Of a DNA stretch of 64,000 nt, positions 39,939 to 48,455 are shown one piece after another. The notes beneath the pieces were generated by a model that was not told the DNA's origin, searched no databases, and saw only the letters and a program-made list of their open reading frames with translations. The translations under genes and the position numbers were made by a program. The DNA is from Pseudomonas monteilii NBRC 103158 = DSM 14164. GTDB lineage: Bacteria; Pseudomonadota; Gammaproteobacteria; Pseudomonadales; Pseudomonadaceae. Numbering within the stretch: position 1 is the first letter of the stretch; the number at the start of each line of letters is the position of its first letter. The stretch covers positions 25,500 to 89,499 of the forward strand of contig NZ_BBIS01000029.1 in assembly GCF_000730605.1 (NCBI RefSeq), read 5' to 3'.

Positions 39939-39976
39939 CGGCCTCTTCGTGGGCGTGCCCGCGAAAGGGCCGGTAC
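39939..39976. repeat. REP element (P. putida type)
   Basis: Imperfect palindrome CGGCCTCTTCGTGGGCG followed by TGCCCGCGAAAGGGCCG, between the hydrolase and rraA. Same family as the copies at 35.4 and 57.0 kb. Confidence 0.8.
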
Positions 39977-40078
39977 AGGATGAATACAAATGACTGCCCG
40001 GTCCCGGATGACTGCAATGGCCTCCAAGGTGTAGCCTTGGCCGATACCCGCTTTCGTTGTGACTGACAGGAGCTTCCC

Positions 40079-40570
40079 ATGCAGCATTACGTAACGCCCG
40101 ACCTGTGTGACGCCTACCCCGACCTGGTACACGTGCTGGAACCCATGTTCAGCAATTTTGGCGGCCGCGATTCGTTCGGTGGCCAGATCGTCACCATCAA
40201 GTGCTTCGAGGACAACTCGCTGGTGAAGGAGCAGGTCGAACTCGACGGCAAGGGCAAGGTCCTGGTGGTCGATGGTGGTGGTTCGCTGCGCCGTGCGCTG
40301 CTGGGCGATATGCTTGCGGAAAAAGCCGCCAAAAACGGTTGGGAAGGCCTGGTGATCTATGGCTGCGTGCGTGACGTCGATGTGCTGATCCAGACCGACG
40401 TCGGGGTGCAGGCCCTGGCCAGCCACCCGATGAAAACCGACAAGCGTGGTATCGGTGACCTCAATGTGGTGGTGACCTTCGCCGGCGTTACCTTCCGCCC
40501 GGGCGAGTACGTGTATGCCGACAACAATGGCGTACTCGTTTCGCCAAGCCCGCTGAAAATGCCGGAGTGA
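40079..40570 (+). CDS. rraA: RraA family protein (RNase E activity regulator / HMG-type aldolase fold)
   Basis: A 163-residue protein with the RraA core GKVLVVDGGGSLRRALLGDMLAEKA and GWEGLVIYGCVRDVD, ending in GVLVSPSPL. The fold serves both as a protein inhibitor of RNase E and, in other bacteria, as a divalent-metal 4-hydroxy-4-methyl-2-oxoglutarate/oxaloacetate aldolase; the Gly-Arg-Asp pattern of the latter (GCVRDVD) is retained, so either activity is possible. AGGAG lies just upstream of the ATG. It precedes cmaX by 27 bases and may share its transcript. Confidence 0.9.
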   Translation: MQHYVTPDLCDAYPDLVHVLEPMFSNFGGRDSFGGQIVTIKCFEDNSLVKEQVELDGKGKVLVVDGGGSLRRALLGDMLAEKAAKNGWEGLVIYGCVRDVDVLIQTDVGVQALASHPMKTDKRGIGDLNVVVTFAGVTFRPGEYVYADNNGVLVSPSPLKMPE

Positions 40571-40597
40571 TGCGCCCCACGCGCTGATGGAGCTTTG

Positions 40598-41593
40598 ATG
40601 TTCGAGGAAGACAACGCGCAGTGGGGGCTGGTGCATGCCCTGGTGCTCGATGGTAAAGGCGGCGCGCGCTCGATTGCCCGTACCGAACTGGACAGCTTGC
40701 AACTGCAACCAGAGCAGAGCCTGTGGCTGCATTGGGACCGCAGCCATCCGCAAACCCGTACCTGGCTACTGCATGACAGTGGCCTGAGCGAGTTCGCCTG
40801 CGAGCTGCTGCTGGAAGAAAACACCCGGCCGCGCCTGCTGCCCATGGCGGACGAACAGCTGCTGCTGTTCCTGCGCGGGGTCAACCTCAACCCGGGTGCC
40901 GAGCCTGAAGACATGGTTTCGGTACGTATTTTCGCCGAGGCACAGCGGGTTATCTCGTTGCGCCTCAGGCCGTTGCGTGCCAGTGACGAAATTCTCCAGC
41001 AACTGGAACAGGGCAGGGGGCCGAAATCGGCCTCCGAACTGTTGCTGTTGATGGGCGAACTGCTGACTGAAAAGGTTCAGGGCTTGGTGAGTGATCTGGC
41101 CGAATTGGTCGACCTGGAAGAAGAAAAGGTCGAAACCGACGAGCGGTACACCCCTGAGCATGGCAGCCTGCAGCAGATCCGCCGTCGTGCCGCCGGCCTG
41201 CGCCGCTTTCTTGCCCCGCAACGGGAAATCTACGCCCAGTTGTCGCGCAGCAAATGGAGCTGGTTCGCCAATGCCGACGCCGATTACTGGAACGAGCTCA
41301 ATAACAGCCTGATTCGCTACCTCGAAGAACTGGAGCTGACCCGCGAGCGCGCTGCGCTGGTGCTGGAAAGCGAAGACCGGCGGCGCAGCGAGCGGATGAA
41401 TCGCACCATGTACCGTTTTGGCATCATCACCTGCATCTTTTTGCCCATGAGCTTCATCACCGGACTGCTGGGCATCAATGTCGGCGGTATTCCGGGGGCG
41501 GATAACCCGTTGGGCTTTCTGTTCGCGTGCATCGTCGTGCTGGGGCTGGCGGTGGGGCAGTGGTGGCTGTTCCGGCGGTTGCGATGGGTTTAG
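40598..41593 (+). CDS. cmaX: CmaX, CorA/ZntB-type metal ion transporter
   Basis: About 331 residues. A long cytoplasmic alpha/beta and helical N-terminal part is followed by two C-terminal transmembrane helices (IITCIFLPMSFITGLLGIN and FACIVVLGLAVGQWW). The CorA signature GMN is replaced by GIN (GLLGINVGGIPG), as in ZntB-type members, which points to Zn or other divalent metals rather than Mg. The ATG at 40598 follows GGAG at 40589; an in-frame TTG directly before it is ignored. It opens the cmaX-crfX-cmpX-sigX-oprF cluster associated with membrane homeostasis. Confidence 0.9.
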   Translation: MFEEDNAQWGLVHALVLDGKGGARSIARTELDSLQLQPEQSLWLHWDRSHPQTRTWLLHDSGLSEFACELLLEENTRPRLLPMADEQLLLFLRGVNLNPGAEPEDMVSVRIFAEAQRVISLRLRPLRASDEILQQLEQGRGPKSASELLLLMGELLTEKVQGLVSDLAELVDLEEEKVETDERYTPEHGSLQQIRRRAAGLRRFLAPQREIYAQLSRSKWSWFANADADYWNELNNSLIRYLEELELTRERAALVLESEDRRRSERMNRTMYRFGIITCIFLPMSFITGLLGINVGGIPGADNPLGFLFACIVVLGLAVGQWWLFRRLRWV

Positions 41594-41680
41594 GTGTGCA
41601 TTTTGAAACATTCGTACCAATGGGTTGTGTGACCCATTGCCCGGCCATCTCGTCTCTTGCTGACACTGCGCGAGGTGCCC

Positions 41681-41953
41681 ATGCACGATCCGTTTGAAGA
41701 ATCCCTGCGCGACCTGCTCAAGGCGTCACCCTCCGGCAATGACCGGGACGACCGGGACGACGCCGCTTGCCTGGGTCGCGTACTGAAAACCGCCAACCGC
41801 CAGGTTGGCGCGGGTGATCTGTTCAGCCTGCTTGGCCGCTGGAGCCAGGCGCTGCTCATCGCCGTCAATAATGGCTCGGCGCATGTCGCGCCGGTGCGTC
41901 GACACTCTTCCCGCAACGCTGCCACCGGCAGCAAAGCAGATAAGGCCGATTGA
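41681..41953 (+). CDS. crfX: CrfX protein
   Basis: A 90-residue soluble protein beginning MHDPFEESLRDLLKASPSG, with a conserved middle LFSLLGRWSQALLIAVNNG and a basic/polar tail. By size and by its place between cmaX and cmpX it is CrfX, a protein of unknown function linked to the SigX regulon. It ends two bases before the cmpX start, so translation is coupled. An in-frame start at 41657 would add eight residues and is less likely. Confidence 0.85.
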   Translation: MHDPFEESLRDLLKASPSGNDRDDRDDAACLGRVLKTANRQVGAGDLFSLLGRWSQALLIAVNNGSAHVAPVRRHSSRNAATGSKADKAD

Positions 41954-41955
41954 AT

Positions 41956-42780
41956 ATGGAACTCGATCTCTGGACCCAGAGCCTGGTCACCGCAATGACT
42001 GCCCTTTGGACCAAGGTAGCGAACTTCATCCCCAACCTGTTCGGCGCGCTGGTCGTGGTGCTGCTGGGTTTCGTGGTGGCCAAGCTGCTCGACACACTGC
42101 TGTCCAAGCTGCTGGCCAAGTTTGGCCTGGACCGCCTGATGGCCGGCACCGGCCTCACCAAGATGCTTGGCCGGGTCGGCATTCAGGTGCCGATCTCGAC
42201 CCTGATCGGCAAGATCGTCTACTGGTTCGTGTTGCTCATCTTCCTGGTCTCGGCCGCCGAGTCGCTGGGCCTGGAGCGGGTGTCGGCCACCCTTGACATG
42301 CTTGCCCTGTACCTGCCCAAGGTGTTCGGCGCGGCCTTGGTGCTGCTGGCCGGCGTGCTGCTGGCACAGGTTGCCAATGGCCTGGTGCGTGGCGCTGCCG
42401 AAGGCATCGGCCTGGAATACTCGGCAGGGCTTGGGCGCATTACCCAGGGCCTGGTGATCATCATCAGCATCTCGGTGGCCATCAGCCAGCTGGAGGTGAA
42501 AACCGACCTGCTGAACCACGTTATCGTCATCGGGCTGATTACCGTTGGTCTGGCCGTTGCCTTGGCTATGGGCCTTGGCAGCCGCGAAATCGCCGGGCAG
42601 ATCCTGGCCGGCATTTACGTGCGCGAGCTGTATCAGGTCGGCCAGCAGGTGCGGATTGGAGAGGTTGAAGGGCACATCGAGGAAATCGGCACGGTCAAGA
42701 CAACGCTGCTGACCGATGATGGCGAACTGGTGTCGCTGTCCAACCGCGAGTTGCTCGAGCAGCGTGTCAATAGCCGCTAA
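41956..42780 (+). CDS. cmpX: CmpX, small-conductance mechanosensitive channel family membrane protein
   Basis: A 274-residue protein with about five hydrophobic segments and a C-terminal MscS-like stretch (VGQQVRIGEVEGHIEEIGTVKTTLLTDDGELVSLSNREL). N-terminal paired helices with the repeated TLL/KLL pattern are typical of this family. Loss of CmpX in other pseudomonads affects membrane stress responses through SigX. Start at ATG 41956, just after the crfX stop. It precedes sigX by 89 bp containing a hairpin. Confidence 0.9.
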   Translation: MELDLWTQSLVTAMTALWTKVANFIPNLFGALVVVLLGFVVAKLLDTLLSKLLAKFGLDRLMAGTGLTKMLGRVGIQVPISTLIGKIVYWFVLLIFLVSAAESLGLERVSATLDMLALYLPKVFGAALVLLAGVLLAQVANGLVRGAAEGIGLEYSAGLGRITQGLVIIISISVAISQLEVKTDLLNHVIVIGLITVGLAVALAMGLGSREIAGQILAGIYVRELYQVGQQVRIGEVEGHIEEIGTVKTTLLTDDGELVSLSNRELLEQRVNSR

Positions 42781-42805
42781 CCGCACAAAAGCTGTTAATG
42801 TATGC

Positions 42806-42839
42806 CGCCGCGAAATTCGACCCACGGGGTCGCGCGGCG
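42806..42839 (+). promoter_or_regulatory. Nested stem-loop in the sigX leader
   Basis: CGCCGCG (42806-42812) pairs with CGCGGCG (42833-42839), enclosing CGACCC (42818-42823), loop ACG, GGGTCG (42827-42832). No T run follows, so it is more likely an mRNA structure or processing element between cmpX and sigX than a terminator. Confidence 0.5.
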
Positions 42840-42869
42840 ACATTGACCTGACTGTCGGCCAGATCCGTT

Positions 42870-43460
42870 TTGAATAAAGTTCATTCGCCGCCCATGCGTT
42901 ATGACCCCCGCGAGCTCACCGACGAAGAGTTGGTGGCGCGTTCGCATGAGGAGCTGTACCACGTTACCCGCGCCTATGAAGAGCTCATGCGGCGCTACCA
43001 ACGGACCCTGTTCAACGTCTGTGCGCGTTATCTGGGGAACGACCGGGACGCGGACGATGTCTGTCAGGAAGTGATGCTGAAAGTGCTGTACGGCCTGAAG
43101 AACTTCGAAGGTAAATCCAAGTTCAAGACCTGGCTCTACAGCATCACCTACAACGAGTGCATTACCCAGTACCGCAAGGAGCGCCGTAAACGCCGGTTGA
43201 TGGATGCCTTGAGTCTGGACCCTGTCGAAGAGGCGTCCGAAGACAAGGCCCCGAAGCCGGAAGAAAAAGGCGGGCTGGACAAATGGCTGGTGCATGTGAA
43301 CCCGATTGACCGCGAAATTCTGGTGCTTCGTTTTGTCGCAGAGCTGGAATTTCAGGAAATTGCCGACATCATGCACATGGGCCTGAGCGCGACAAAAATG
43401 CGCTACAAGCGCGCGCTAGACAAGCTTCGGGAGAAATTTGCCGGCCTCGATGAAACTTAG
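42870..43460 (+). CDS. sigX: ECF sigma factor SigX
   Basis: A 196-residue ECF sigma factor. Region 2 includes FNVCARYLGNDRDADDVCQEV and KFKTWLYSITYNECI; region 4 includes LEFQEIADIMHMGLSATKMR. SigX controls oprF and envelope lipid genes in Pseudomonas in response to membrane stress. The start is taken as TTG at 42870 (LNKVHSPPMRYDP), which gives the family length; the ATG at 42894 would cut eight residues. It lies upstream of oprF in the same direction, with 111 bp between them for oprF promoters. Confidence 0.93.
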   Translation: MNKVHSPPMRYDPRELTDEELVARSHEELYHVTRAYEELMRRYQRTLFNVCARYLGNDRDADDVCQEVMLKVLYGLKNFEGKSKFKTWLYSITYNECITQYRKERRKRRLMDALSLDPVEEASEDKAPKPEEKGGLDKWLVHVNPIDREILVLRFVAELEFQEIADIMHMGLSATKMRYKRALDKLREKFAGLDET

Positions 43461-43505
43461 TGGCGTGCAAATATCTCTAACGAATCGGCGAGTTCTGCTA
43501 GACTT

Positions 43506-43542
43506 GCCGTCGAGTTGTCCCCCGTGTTTGTGGTGGGACGGC
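43506..43542 (+). promoter_or_regulatory. oprF leader hairpin
   Basis: GCCGTC (43506-43511) pairs with GACGGC (43537-43542); an overlapping alternative pairs GTCCC (43517-43521) with GGGAC (43535-43539). It sits about 30 bases upstream of the oprF start and would be in the 5' UTR of this very highly expressed mRNA, perhaps as a stability element. Confidence 0.45.
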
Positions 43543-43571
43543 TTAACTATCACCAGATGGGGATTTAACGG

Positions 43572-44606
43572 ATGAAATTGAAAAACACCTTGGGCTTGGC
43601 CATTGGTTCGCTCGTAGCCGCCACTTCGATTGGCGCTATGGCACAAGGTCAAGGCGCCGTCGAGACCGAAGTTTTCTACAAGAAAGAATTCTTCGACAGC
43701 CAGCGCGACTTCAAGAACGACGGCAACCTGTTCGGCGGCTCGATCGGTTACTTCCTGACCGACGACGTTGAACTGCGTCTGGGCTACGACGAAGTACACA
43801 ACGCTCGTGGCGAAGACGGCAAGAACATCAAGGGCTCGAACACCGCCCTGGACGCCGTTTACCACTTCAACAACCCGTACGACGCTATCCGTCCGTACGT
43901 TTCCGCTGGTTTCTCGCACCAGTCGCTGGGCCAGACCGGCCGTGGCGGTCGTGACCACTCCACCTTCGCCAACGTTGGCGCTGGCGCCAAGTGGTACATC
44001 ACCGACATGTTCTACGCCCGTGCCGGCGTAGAAGCTCAGTACAACATCGACCAGGGCGACACCGAGTGGGCTCCAAGCGTTGGTGTTGGCCTGAACTTCG
44101 GCGGTAGCCCGAAGCAAGCCGCAGCCGCTCCGGCTCCAGTTGCTGAAGTCTGCTCCGACTCCGACAACGACGGCGTTTGCGACAACGTCGACAAGTGCCC
44201 AGACACCCCGGCCAACGTTACCGTTGACGCCGACGGCTGCCCGGCTGTTGCCGAAGTCGTTCGTGTTGAGCTGGACGTCAAGTTCGACTTCGACAAGTCG
44301 GTCGTCAAGCCAAACAGCTACGGCGACATCAAAAACCTGGCTGACTTCATGAAGCAGTACCCACAAACCACCACCGTGGTTGAAGGTCACACTGACTCCG
44401 TGGGTCCAGACGCTTACAACCAGAAGCTGTCCGAGCGTCGTGCCAACGCTGTCAAGCAAGTGCTGACCCAGCAGTACGGCGTAGAATCCAGCCGTGTTGA
44501 CTCGGTAGGCTACGGCGAAACCCGTCCGGTTGCTGACAACGCCACCGAAGAAGGCCGTGCTATCAACCGTCGCGTTGAAGCTCAGGTAGAAGCTCAGTCC
44601 AAGTAA
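43572..44606 (+). CDS. oprF: Major outer-membrane porin OprF
   Basis: A 344-residue protein with a signal peptide (LALAIGSLVAA-type core, cleavage near AMAQ), an N-terminal eight-strand barrel, a Pro/Ala and Cys-containing linker (EVCSDSDNDGVCDNVDKCPD, a thrombospondin type 3-like Ca-binding segment), and a C-terminal OmpA peptidoglycan-binding domain (VEGHTDSVGPDAYNQKLSERRA). OprF is the main general porin and a structural link between outer membrane and peptidoglycan. Codon use is more biased than in the neighbours, as expected for high expression. SigX encoded just upstream is its known activator; a strong terminator follows. Confidence 0.97.
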   Translation: MKLKNTLGLAIGSLVAATSIGAMAQGQGAVETEVFYKKEFFDSQRDFKNDGNLFGGSIGYFLTDDVELRLGYDEVHNARGEDGKNIKGSNTALDAVYHFNNPYDAIRPYVSAGFSHQSLGQTGRGGRDHSTFANVGAGAKWYITDMFYARAGVEAQYNIDQGDTEWAPSVGVGLNFGGSPKQAAAAPAPVAEVCSDSDNDGVCDNVDKCPDTPANVTVDADGCPAVAEVVRVELDVKFDFDKSVVKPNSYGDIKNLADFMKQYPQTTTVVEGHTDSVGPDAYNQKLSERRANAVKQVLTQQYGVESSRVDSVGYGETRPVADNATEEGRAINRRVEAQVEAQSK

Positions 44607-44624
44607 TTGGCCTGATGTTTCATG

Positions 44625-44650
44625 AAAAACCCGGCCTCGGCCGGGTTTTT
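44625..44650. terminator. Bidirectional terminator between oprF and cobA
   Basis: AAAAACCCGGC (44625-44635), loop CTCG, GCCGGGTTTTT (44640-44650), with flanking A and T tracts. It ends oprF and, from the other side, cobA. Confidence 0.93.
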
Positions 44651-44663
44651 CTTTGCTCGGATT

Positions 44664-45404
44664 TTACCCGGCGACTGCCAACAGTCTCTGAACCTGTCGT
44701 TCGTCAACCACCTCGCCAATCACCAGAATCGCCGGGCTACGCAAACCAAATCCCTGCGCATCTTTGACCATCCCCCGCACATCGCTCCTGCACTCTCGCT
44801 GTTGCGGCAATGAGGCATTCTCGATCATCGCCACTGGCATTCCGGGTGCCATGCCACCCTCCAGCAACCCCTGGCGAATCTGCTCCAGTCGCGCGACCCC
44901 CATGTACACCACCAACGTCGTTCCACCCTGGGCCAATGCCTCCCAGTTCAGCTCGCTGTCGTCCTGCGTATGCGCCGTTACCAGCGTTACCCCTCGGCTC
45001 ACCCCGCGTGAGGTCAGCGAAATCCCGCATTGCGTGGCGCCTGCCAGACCGGCCGTGATGCCGTTGACCAACTCCACCTCAATACCATGCCCCTGTAGCC
45101 ACAGTGCCTCTTCGCCGCCACGGCCGAAAATGCACGGATCTCCACCCTTGAGCCGTACCACGCAACGTCCTTGCCGAGCATGGCGCAGCATCAGGCGCTG
45201 GATGAACGCTTGTGGCGTGGAGCGGCACCCGCCGCGCTTGCCCACGGCAATCACCCGGGCCTGCGGGCAATGCTGCAGCACCGCCGGGTTGACCAGGTCG
45301 TCGATCATTACCACTGCCGCTTGCTGCAAGGCACGCACGGCCTTGAGGGTGAGCAGTTCAGGGTCGCCAGGGCCGGCGCCTACCAGCCAGACTTTTGCAT
45401 TCAT
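44664..45404 (-). CDS. cobA: Uroporphyrinogen-III C-methyltransferase
   Basis: A 246-residue SAM-dependent methyltransferase with VGAGPGDPELLTLKAVRAL at the N-terminus, VRLKGGDPCIFGRGGEE and the NGITAGLAGATQCGISLT segment, all diagnostic of the CobA/SumT family. It makes precorrin-2, the precursor of siroheme, the cofactor of nitrite and sulfite reductases. It ends the leftward nitrate cluster, 27 bases after the kinase gene, which fits a role in supplying siroheme for nitrite reductase. In some pseudomonads nirBD and nasC stand between these genes; they are absent here. Confidence 0.94.
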   Translation of the reverse strand: MNAKVWLVGAGPGDPELLTLKAVRALQQAAVVMIDDLVNPAVLQHCPQARVIAVGKRGGCRSTPQAFIQRLMLRHARQGRCVVRLKGGDPCIFGRGGEEALWLQGHGIEVELVNGITAGLAGATQCGISLTSRGVSRGVTLVTAHTQDDSELNWEALAQGGTTLVVYMGVARLEQIRQGLLEGGMAPGMPVAMIENASLPQQRECRSDVRGMVKDAQGFGLRSPAILVIGEVVDERQVQRLLAVAG

Positions 45405-45431
45405 CGGGTATTCCTCGTTGGCAGGGTGCGC

Positions 45432-47102
45432 TCAGCCTTTGAGCAGGCCAAGCAGCAGGATCAGGTTGAGTAGCAACGACAGCAGGGCTAGGGTGCGCCA
45501 TACCTTCAACGGCTCGCGTTCCAACAAGGGGCGCGGCCTGTCAGGCAGCTCTTGACGGTCGCCACGCTCAAGCAGCAACAACCAGTGTTCGGCCGTTTCG
45601 AAGCGCTGCGCCGGGTCGGCCGCCACCGCCTGCTGCAGGTTGTGCTGCAGCCATTCCGGCAAGTCGGGGCGGTAGCGTGCAGCGTTGACCGGCTGGCCGA
45701 AGCGCGGGCGCTGAAAGGCTTCCACCTCGCCATACGGGTAGTGCCCGGTCAGCAGGTGATACAGCGTCACGCCCACGGCATACAGGTCCTGGCGCGGGCT
45801 GGGTGGTTGGCCGTCGAACGCTTCCGGGGCGATGTACGACGGCGTGCCGGGCACGTCGTGCGGCGAGTCTTCGGAAAGGCCGGGGCAATAGGCCAGACCG
45901 AAATCCAGCAGGCGCAGTTGGCCATCGCTGCCCAGGTGCAGGTTGTCTGGCTTGATGTCGCGGTGCAGCAGGTTGCGCCGGTGCAACACGCCAACCGCCT
46001 GCAGCAGTTGCCGGGCCATTTCGAGCCACTGCGGCAGGGGCAGCGGACCATGCTCGGCCAGCAACGTCGCAAGGTTTTGACCGGAGTATTCGCGCATTAC
46101 GTAGTACAAGTGTTGCCGATGGCTGGCTGCATGCAGCTCGGGGAAGTGCCGGCCCGCAACGCGTCGCAGAAACCACTCTTCGAGCAACAGCGCCTGTGCA
46201 GCACCGGATGCTTGCTCGCGTTCGGCAGGTAAGGTCTTGAGCAGCCAAGGCTGGCCCTGGCTGTCGCGCACCCGGTACAGCAGTGACTGGCGGCTTTGTG
46301 AAAGCAGGCGTTCGGCCCGCCAGTCATCAATCAGTTGCCCTTCGCGCAGCGCGCCGGGCACCGGCCACTGCTGCAATTGCGCCAGGGTATCGCCCAGGTT
46401 GGCGGTGCCCAGCTGTTCGACGTGTACCAGCAAGGCACTGGCATTGTCTTGGCTGCCATTGAGATGCGCGCTGGCAACCAGTGTGTCGACGGCCAGTTGC
46501 AGGTTGGTTTGTTCGCGCAGCACGGCCTGGATGTGTTGGTCGCCCAGGCTGGCCCAGACCCCGTCGCTGAGCAGCAGGAAGCACTCACCCGGTTGCAGTT
46601 CGCCTTCGAGGTAATCCACCAGCAGGTGTTGGTCCAGGCCCAGTGCGCGCTTCAGCACATGCTGCATGCCCGGTTGATCCCATACATGGTCTTCGCTCAG
46701 GCATTGCAAGTGCCCGGCGTGCCAGCGATACACGCGACAATCACCGACATGGGCCAGCGTGAAGCGCCGGCCCCGTAGCACCAGTGCGCTAAGGGTGGTC
46801 AACAATGGCTGGCCGCTGCCTTGGGCGCGCAACCAGCGGTTCTGAGCCAGCAACAGGCGGTCCAGGGCCTGGGCCACGCTCCAGGTGGCGGGGGTGGCGT
46901 AGTAGTCCAGCGCCAGTGCCTGCAAACTGGCGCGTGCTGCCAGGCCGCCATCGGCGCATTGGCTGACGCCGTCAGCGAGGGCGAACAGGTAGCCCTTGCT
47001 GGCGGCCAGCTCTGGCGCCGGGGTGACCAGGCGCAGGGCATCCTGGTTTTCCTCGCGTGGCCCGGTAGCGCTGGCTTGGGCGAACTTCAGTTGCAGGCTC
47101 AT
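45432..47102 (-). CDS. PP2C phosphatase-Ser/Thr protein kinase fusion, membrane-anchored
   Basis: A 556-residue protein. Residues 1-235 form a PP2C domain with REENQD (16-21), ADGVSQ (43-48), HVGDCRVYRW (118-127), LLSDGV (177-182) and GSQDNASA (216-223). Residues 265-515 form a Hanks-type kinase with likely Lys289, HRDIKPDN (380-387), DFG (400-402) and APEAF (425-429). A hydrophobic helix at about 537-553 anchors the C-terminus. A kinase and its opposing phosphatase in one chain is unusual in general but known at this position in Pseudomonas nitrate clusters. It starts nine bases after nasA. The target is unknown; a link to nitrate uptake is inferred from context. Confidence 0.9.
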   Translation of the reverse strand: MSLQLKFAQASATGPREENQDALRLVTPAPELAASKGYLFALADGVSQCADGGLAARASLQALALDYYATPATWSVAQALDRLLLAQNRWLRAQGSGQPLLTTLSALVLRGRRFTLAHVGDCRVYRWHAGHLQCLSEDHVWDQPGMQHVLKRALGLDQHLLVDYLEGELQPGECFLLLSDGVWASLGDQHIQAVLREQTNLQLAVDTLVASAHLNGSQDNASALLVHVEQLGTANLGDTLAQLQQWPVPGALREGQLIDDWRAERLLSQSRQSLLYRVRDSQGQPWLLKTLPAEREQASGAAQALLLEEWFLRRVAGRHFPELHAASHRQHLYYVMREYSGQNLATLLAEHGPLPLPQWLEMARQLLQAVGVLHRRNLLHRDIKPDNLHLGSDGQLRLLDFGLAYCPGLSEDSPHDVPGTPSYIAPEAFDGQPPSPRQDLYAVGVTLYHLLTGHYPYGEVEAFQRPRFGQPVNAARYRPDLPEWLQHNLQQAVAADPAQRFETAEHWLLLLERGDRQELPDRPRPLLEREPLKVWRTLALLSLLLNLILLLGLLKG

Positions 47103-47111
47103 GGGTGCCCC

Positions 47112-48323
47112 TCAGACCCGTGCAGCGGTCACGGCTGCCGAGCCCCAGGTGGTGCGCCAGCGTTGTTTCACGCCATGCAGGCCGAACCAGGCCAGCAGGC
47201 CAAGGCTGGCGAACAGCCACAACCCCAGCTGGTAGTCACCGGTGTGCTGCTTGATGGTGCCAAGCCCGGCTGCCAGCAGGAAACCACCGATACCGCCGGC
47301 CATGCCGATCAGCCCGGTCATCACGCCGATCTCCTGGCGGAAGCGCTGTGGTACCAACTGGAATACCGCACCATTACCGGCGCCCAGGCCAAGCATGGCG
47401 CTTACGAACAGCGCCAGTGCGGCGGCTGCGGACGGCAGGTTGAAACCGACTGCCGCGATGCAGATGGCTGCAACGCTGTACATGCCCAACAGGGTGCGGA
47501 TACCCCCGAAGCGGTCGGCCAGGGCGCCGCCGAGCGGGCGCATCAGGCTGCCGGCAAATACGCAGGCGGCGGTGTAGTAGCCGGCTGTGACCGGGCTCAG
47601 GCTGTACTGGTCGCTGAAGTAGCCGGGCAGGGCGCTGGCCAGGCCGATGAAGCCGCCAAAGGTGACGCTGTAGAAAAACATGAACCACCAGCTGTCGCGG
47701 TCGCCGAGGGCCTTGAGGTAGTCGGCCATCGCTTTTGGCTTGGGGCGTTGTGGCGCATTGCGCGCCAGCAGGGCGAACACCACCAGCGCCAGCGACAACG
47801 GAATCAGCGCGAAACCGAACACATTGTTCCAGCCAAAGCCGGCAGCCAGCGCCGGGGCCAGCAGGGCGGCGAACACCGTGCCGGAGTTGCCGGCACCGGC
47901 GATGCCCATGGCCTTGCCCTGATGCTGCGGCGGGTACCACTGTGAAGCCAGCGGCAACGATACGGCAAACGACGCACCGGCAAAGCCGAGGAACACGCCC
48001 AGCAGCAGGGCCTGTTCGTAGCTGTGCACACCCAGGTGCCAGGCGCACGCCAAGGCGACGATGACGATCACTTGGCCGATCAGCCCGGCTGTTTTGGGTG
48101 ACAGGCGGTCAACCAGCACGCCCATGGCGAAGCGCAGGATCGCCCCGGCCAGGATCGGCGTGGCCACCATCAGGCCCCGTTGTTGTGCGCTCAGTTGCAA
48201 GTCGGCGGCAATCTGCACCGCCAGCGGGCCCAGCAGGTACCAGACCATGAAGCTGAGGTCGAAGTACAGGAACGCGGCGAACAGCGTGGGCACATGCCCG
48301 GATTTCCAGAAGCTGGTACTCAT
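47112..48323 (-). CDS. nasA: Nitrate/nitrite MFS transporter
   Basis: About 403 residues with twelve helices. The nitrate signature region FAVSLPLASQWYPPQHQGKAMGIAGAGNSGT (split over helix 5) and the second, GLGAGNGAVFQLVPQRF, identify the NarK/NasA group of the major facilitator superfamily. It imports nitrate for assimilation. The start MSTSFWKSGHVPTL at 48323 is used. The 172-bp upstream region has a sigma-54-type promoter and a terminator leader, so expression should need low nitrogen plus nitrate. Confidence 0.93.
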   Translation of the reverse strand: MSTSFWKSGHVPTLFAAFLYFDLSFMVWYLLGPLAVQIAADLQLSAQQRGLMVATPILAGAILRFAMGVLVDRLSPKTAGLIGQVIVIVALACAWHLGVHSYEQALLLGVFLGFAGASFAVSLPLASQWYPPQHQGKAMGIAGAGNSGTVFAALLAPALAAGFGWNNVFGFALIPLSLALVVFALLARNAPQRPKPKAMADYLKALGDRDSWWFMFFYSVTFGGFIGLASALPGYFSDQYSLSPVTAGYYTAACVFAGSLMRPLGGALADRFGGIRTLLGMYSVAAICIAAVGFNLPSAAAALALFVSAMLGLGAGNGAVFQLVPQRFRQEIGVMTGLIGMAGGIGGFLLAAGLGTIKQHTGDYQLGLWLFASLGLLAWFGLHGVKQRWRTTWGSAAVTAARV

Positions 48324-48354
48324 CGAACACCTCACTTGGCAATGCAACGGAACG

Positions 48355-48405
48355 AAAAAGACGCCGCCACCCGCTCCACGGTCGTGGAGGGGAGAGCGAC
48401 GTCTT
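48355..48405 (-). promoter_or_regulatory. Leader terminator of nasA, probable NasT antitermination site
   Basis: Read on the minus strand, AAGACGTCGC (48405-48396) pairs with GCGGCGTCTT (48367-48358) with one G-U, enclosing a hairpin CTCCAC, GACC, GTGGAG (48389-48374), and TTTTT follows at 48359-48355. This is an intrinsic terminator 32 bp upstream of the nasA start. NasT is an ANTAR RNA-binding protein known to prevent termination in nas/nir leaders; nasT lies immediately upstream. I did not find a textbook double-hexaloop ANTAR motif, so the contact point is unproven. Confidence 0.72.
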
Positions 48406-48455
48406 TGTCGGGATTTAAGTGGGGCAACCGCCGTTGGCTACCGGTGATGTTTGTT

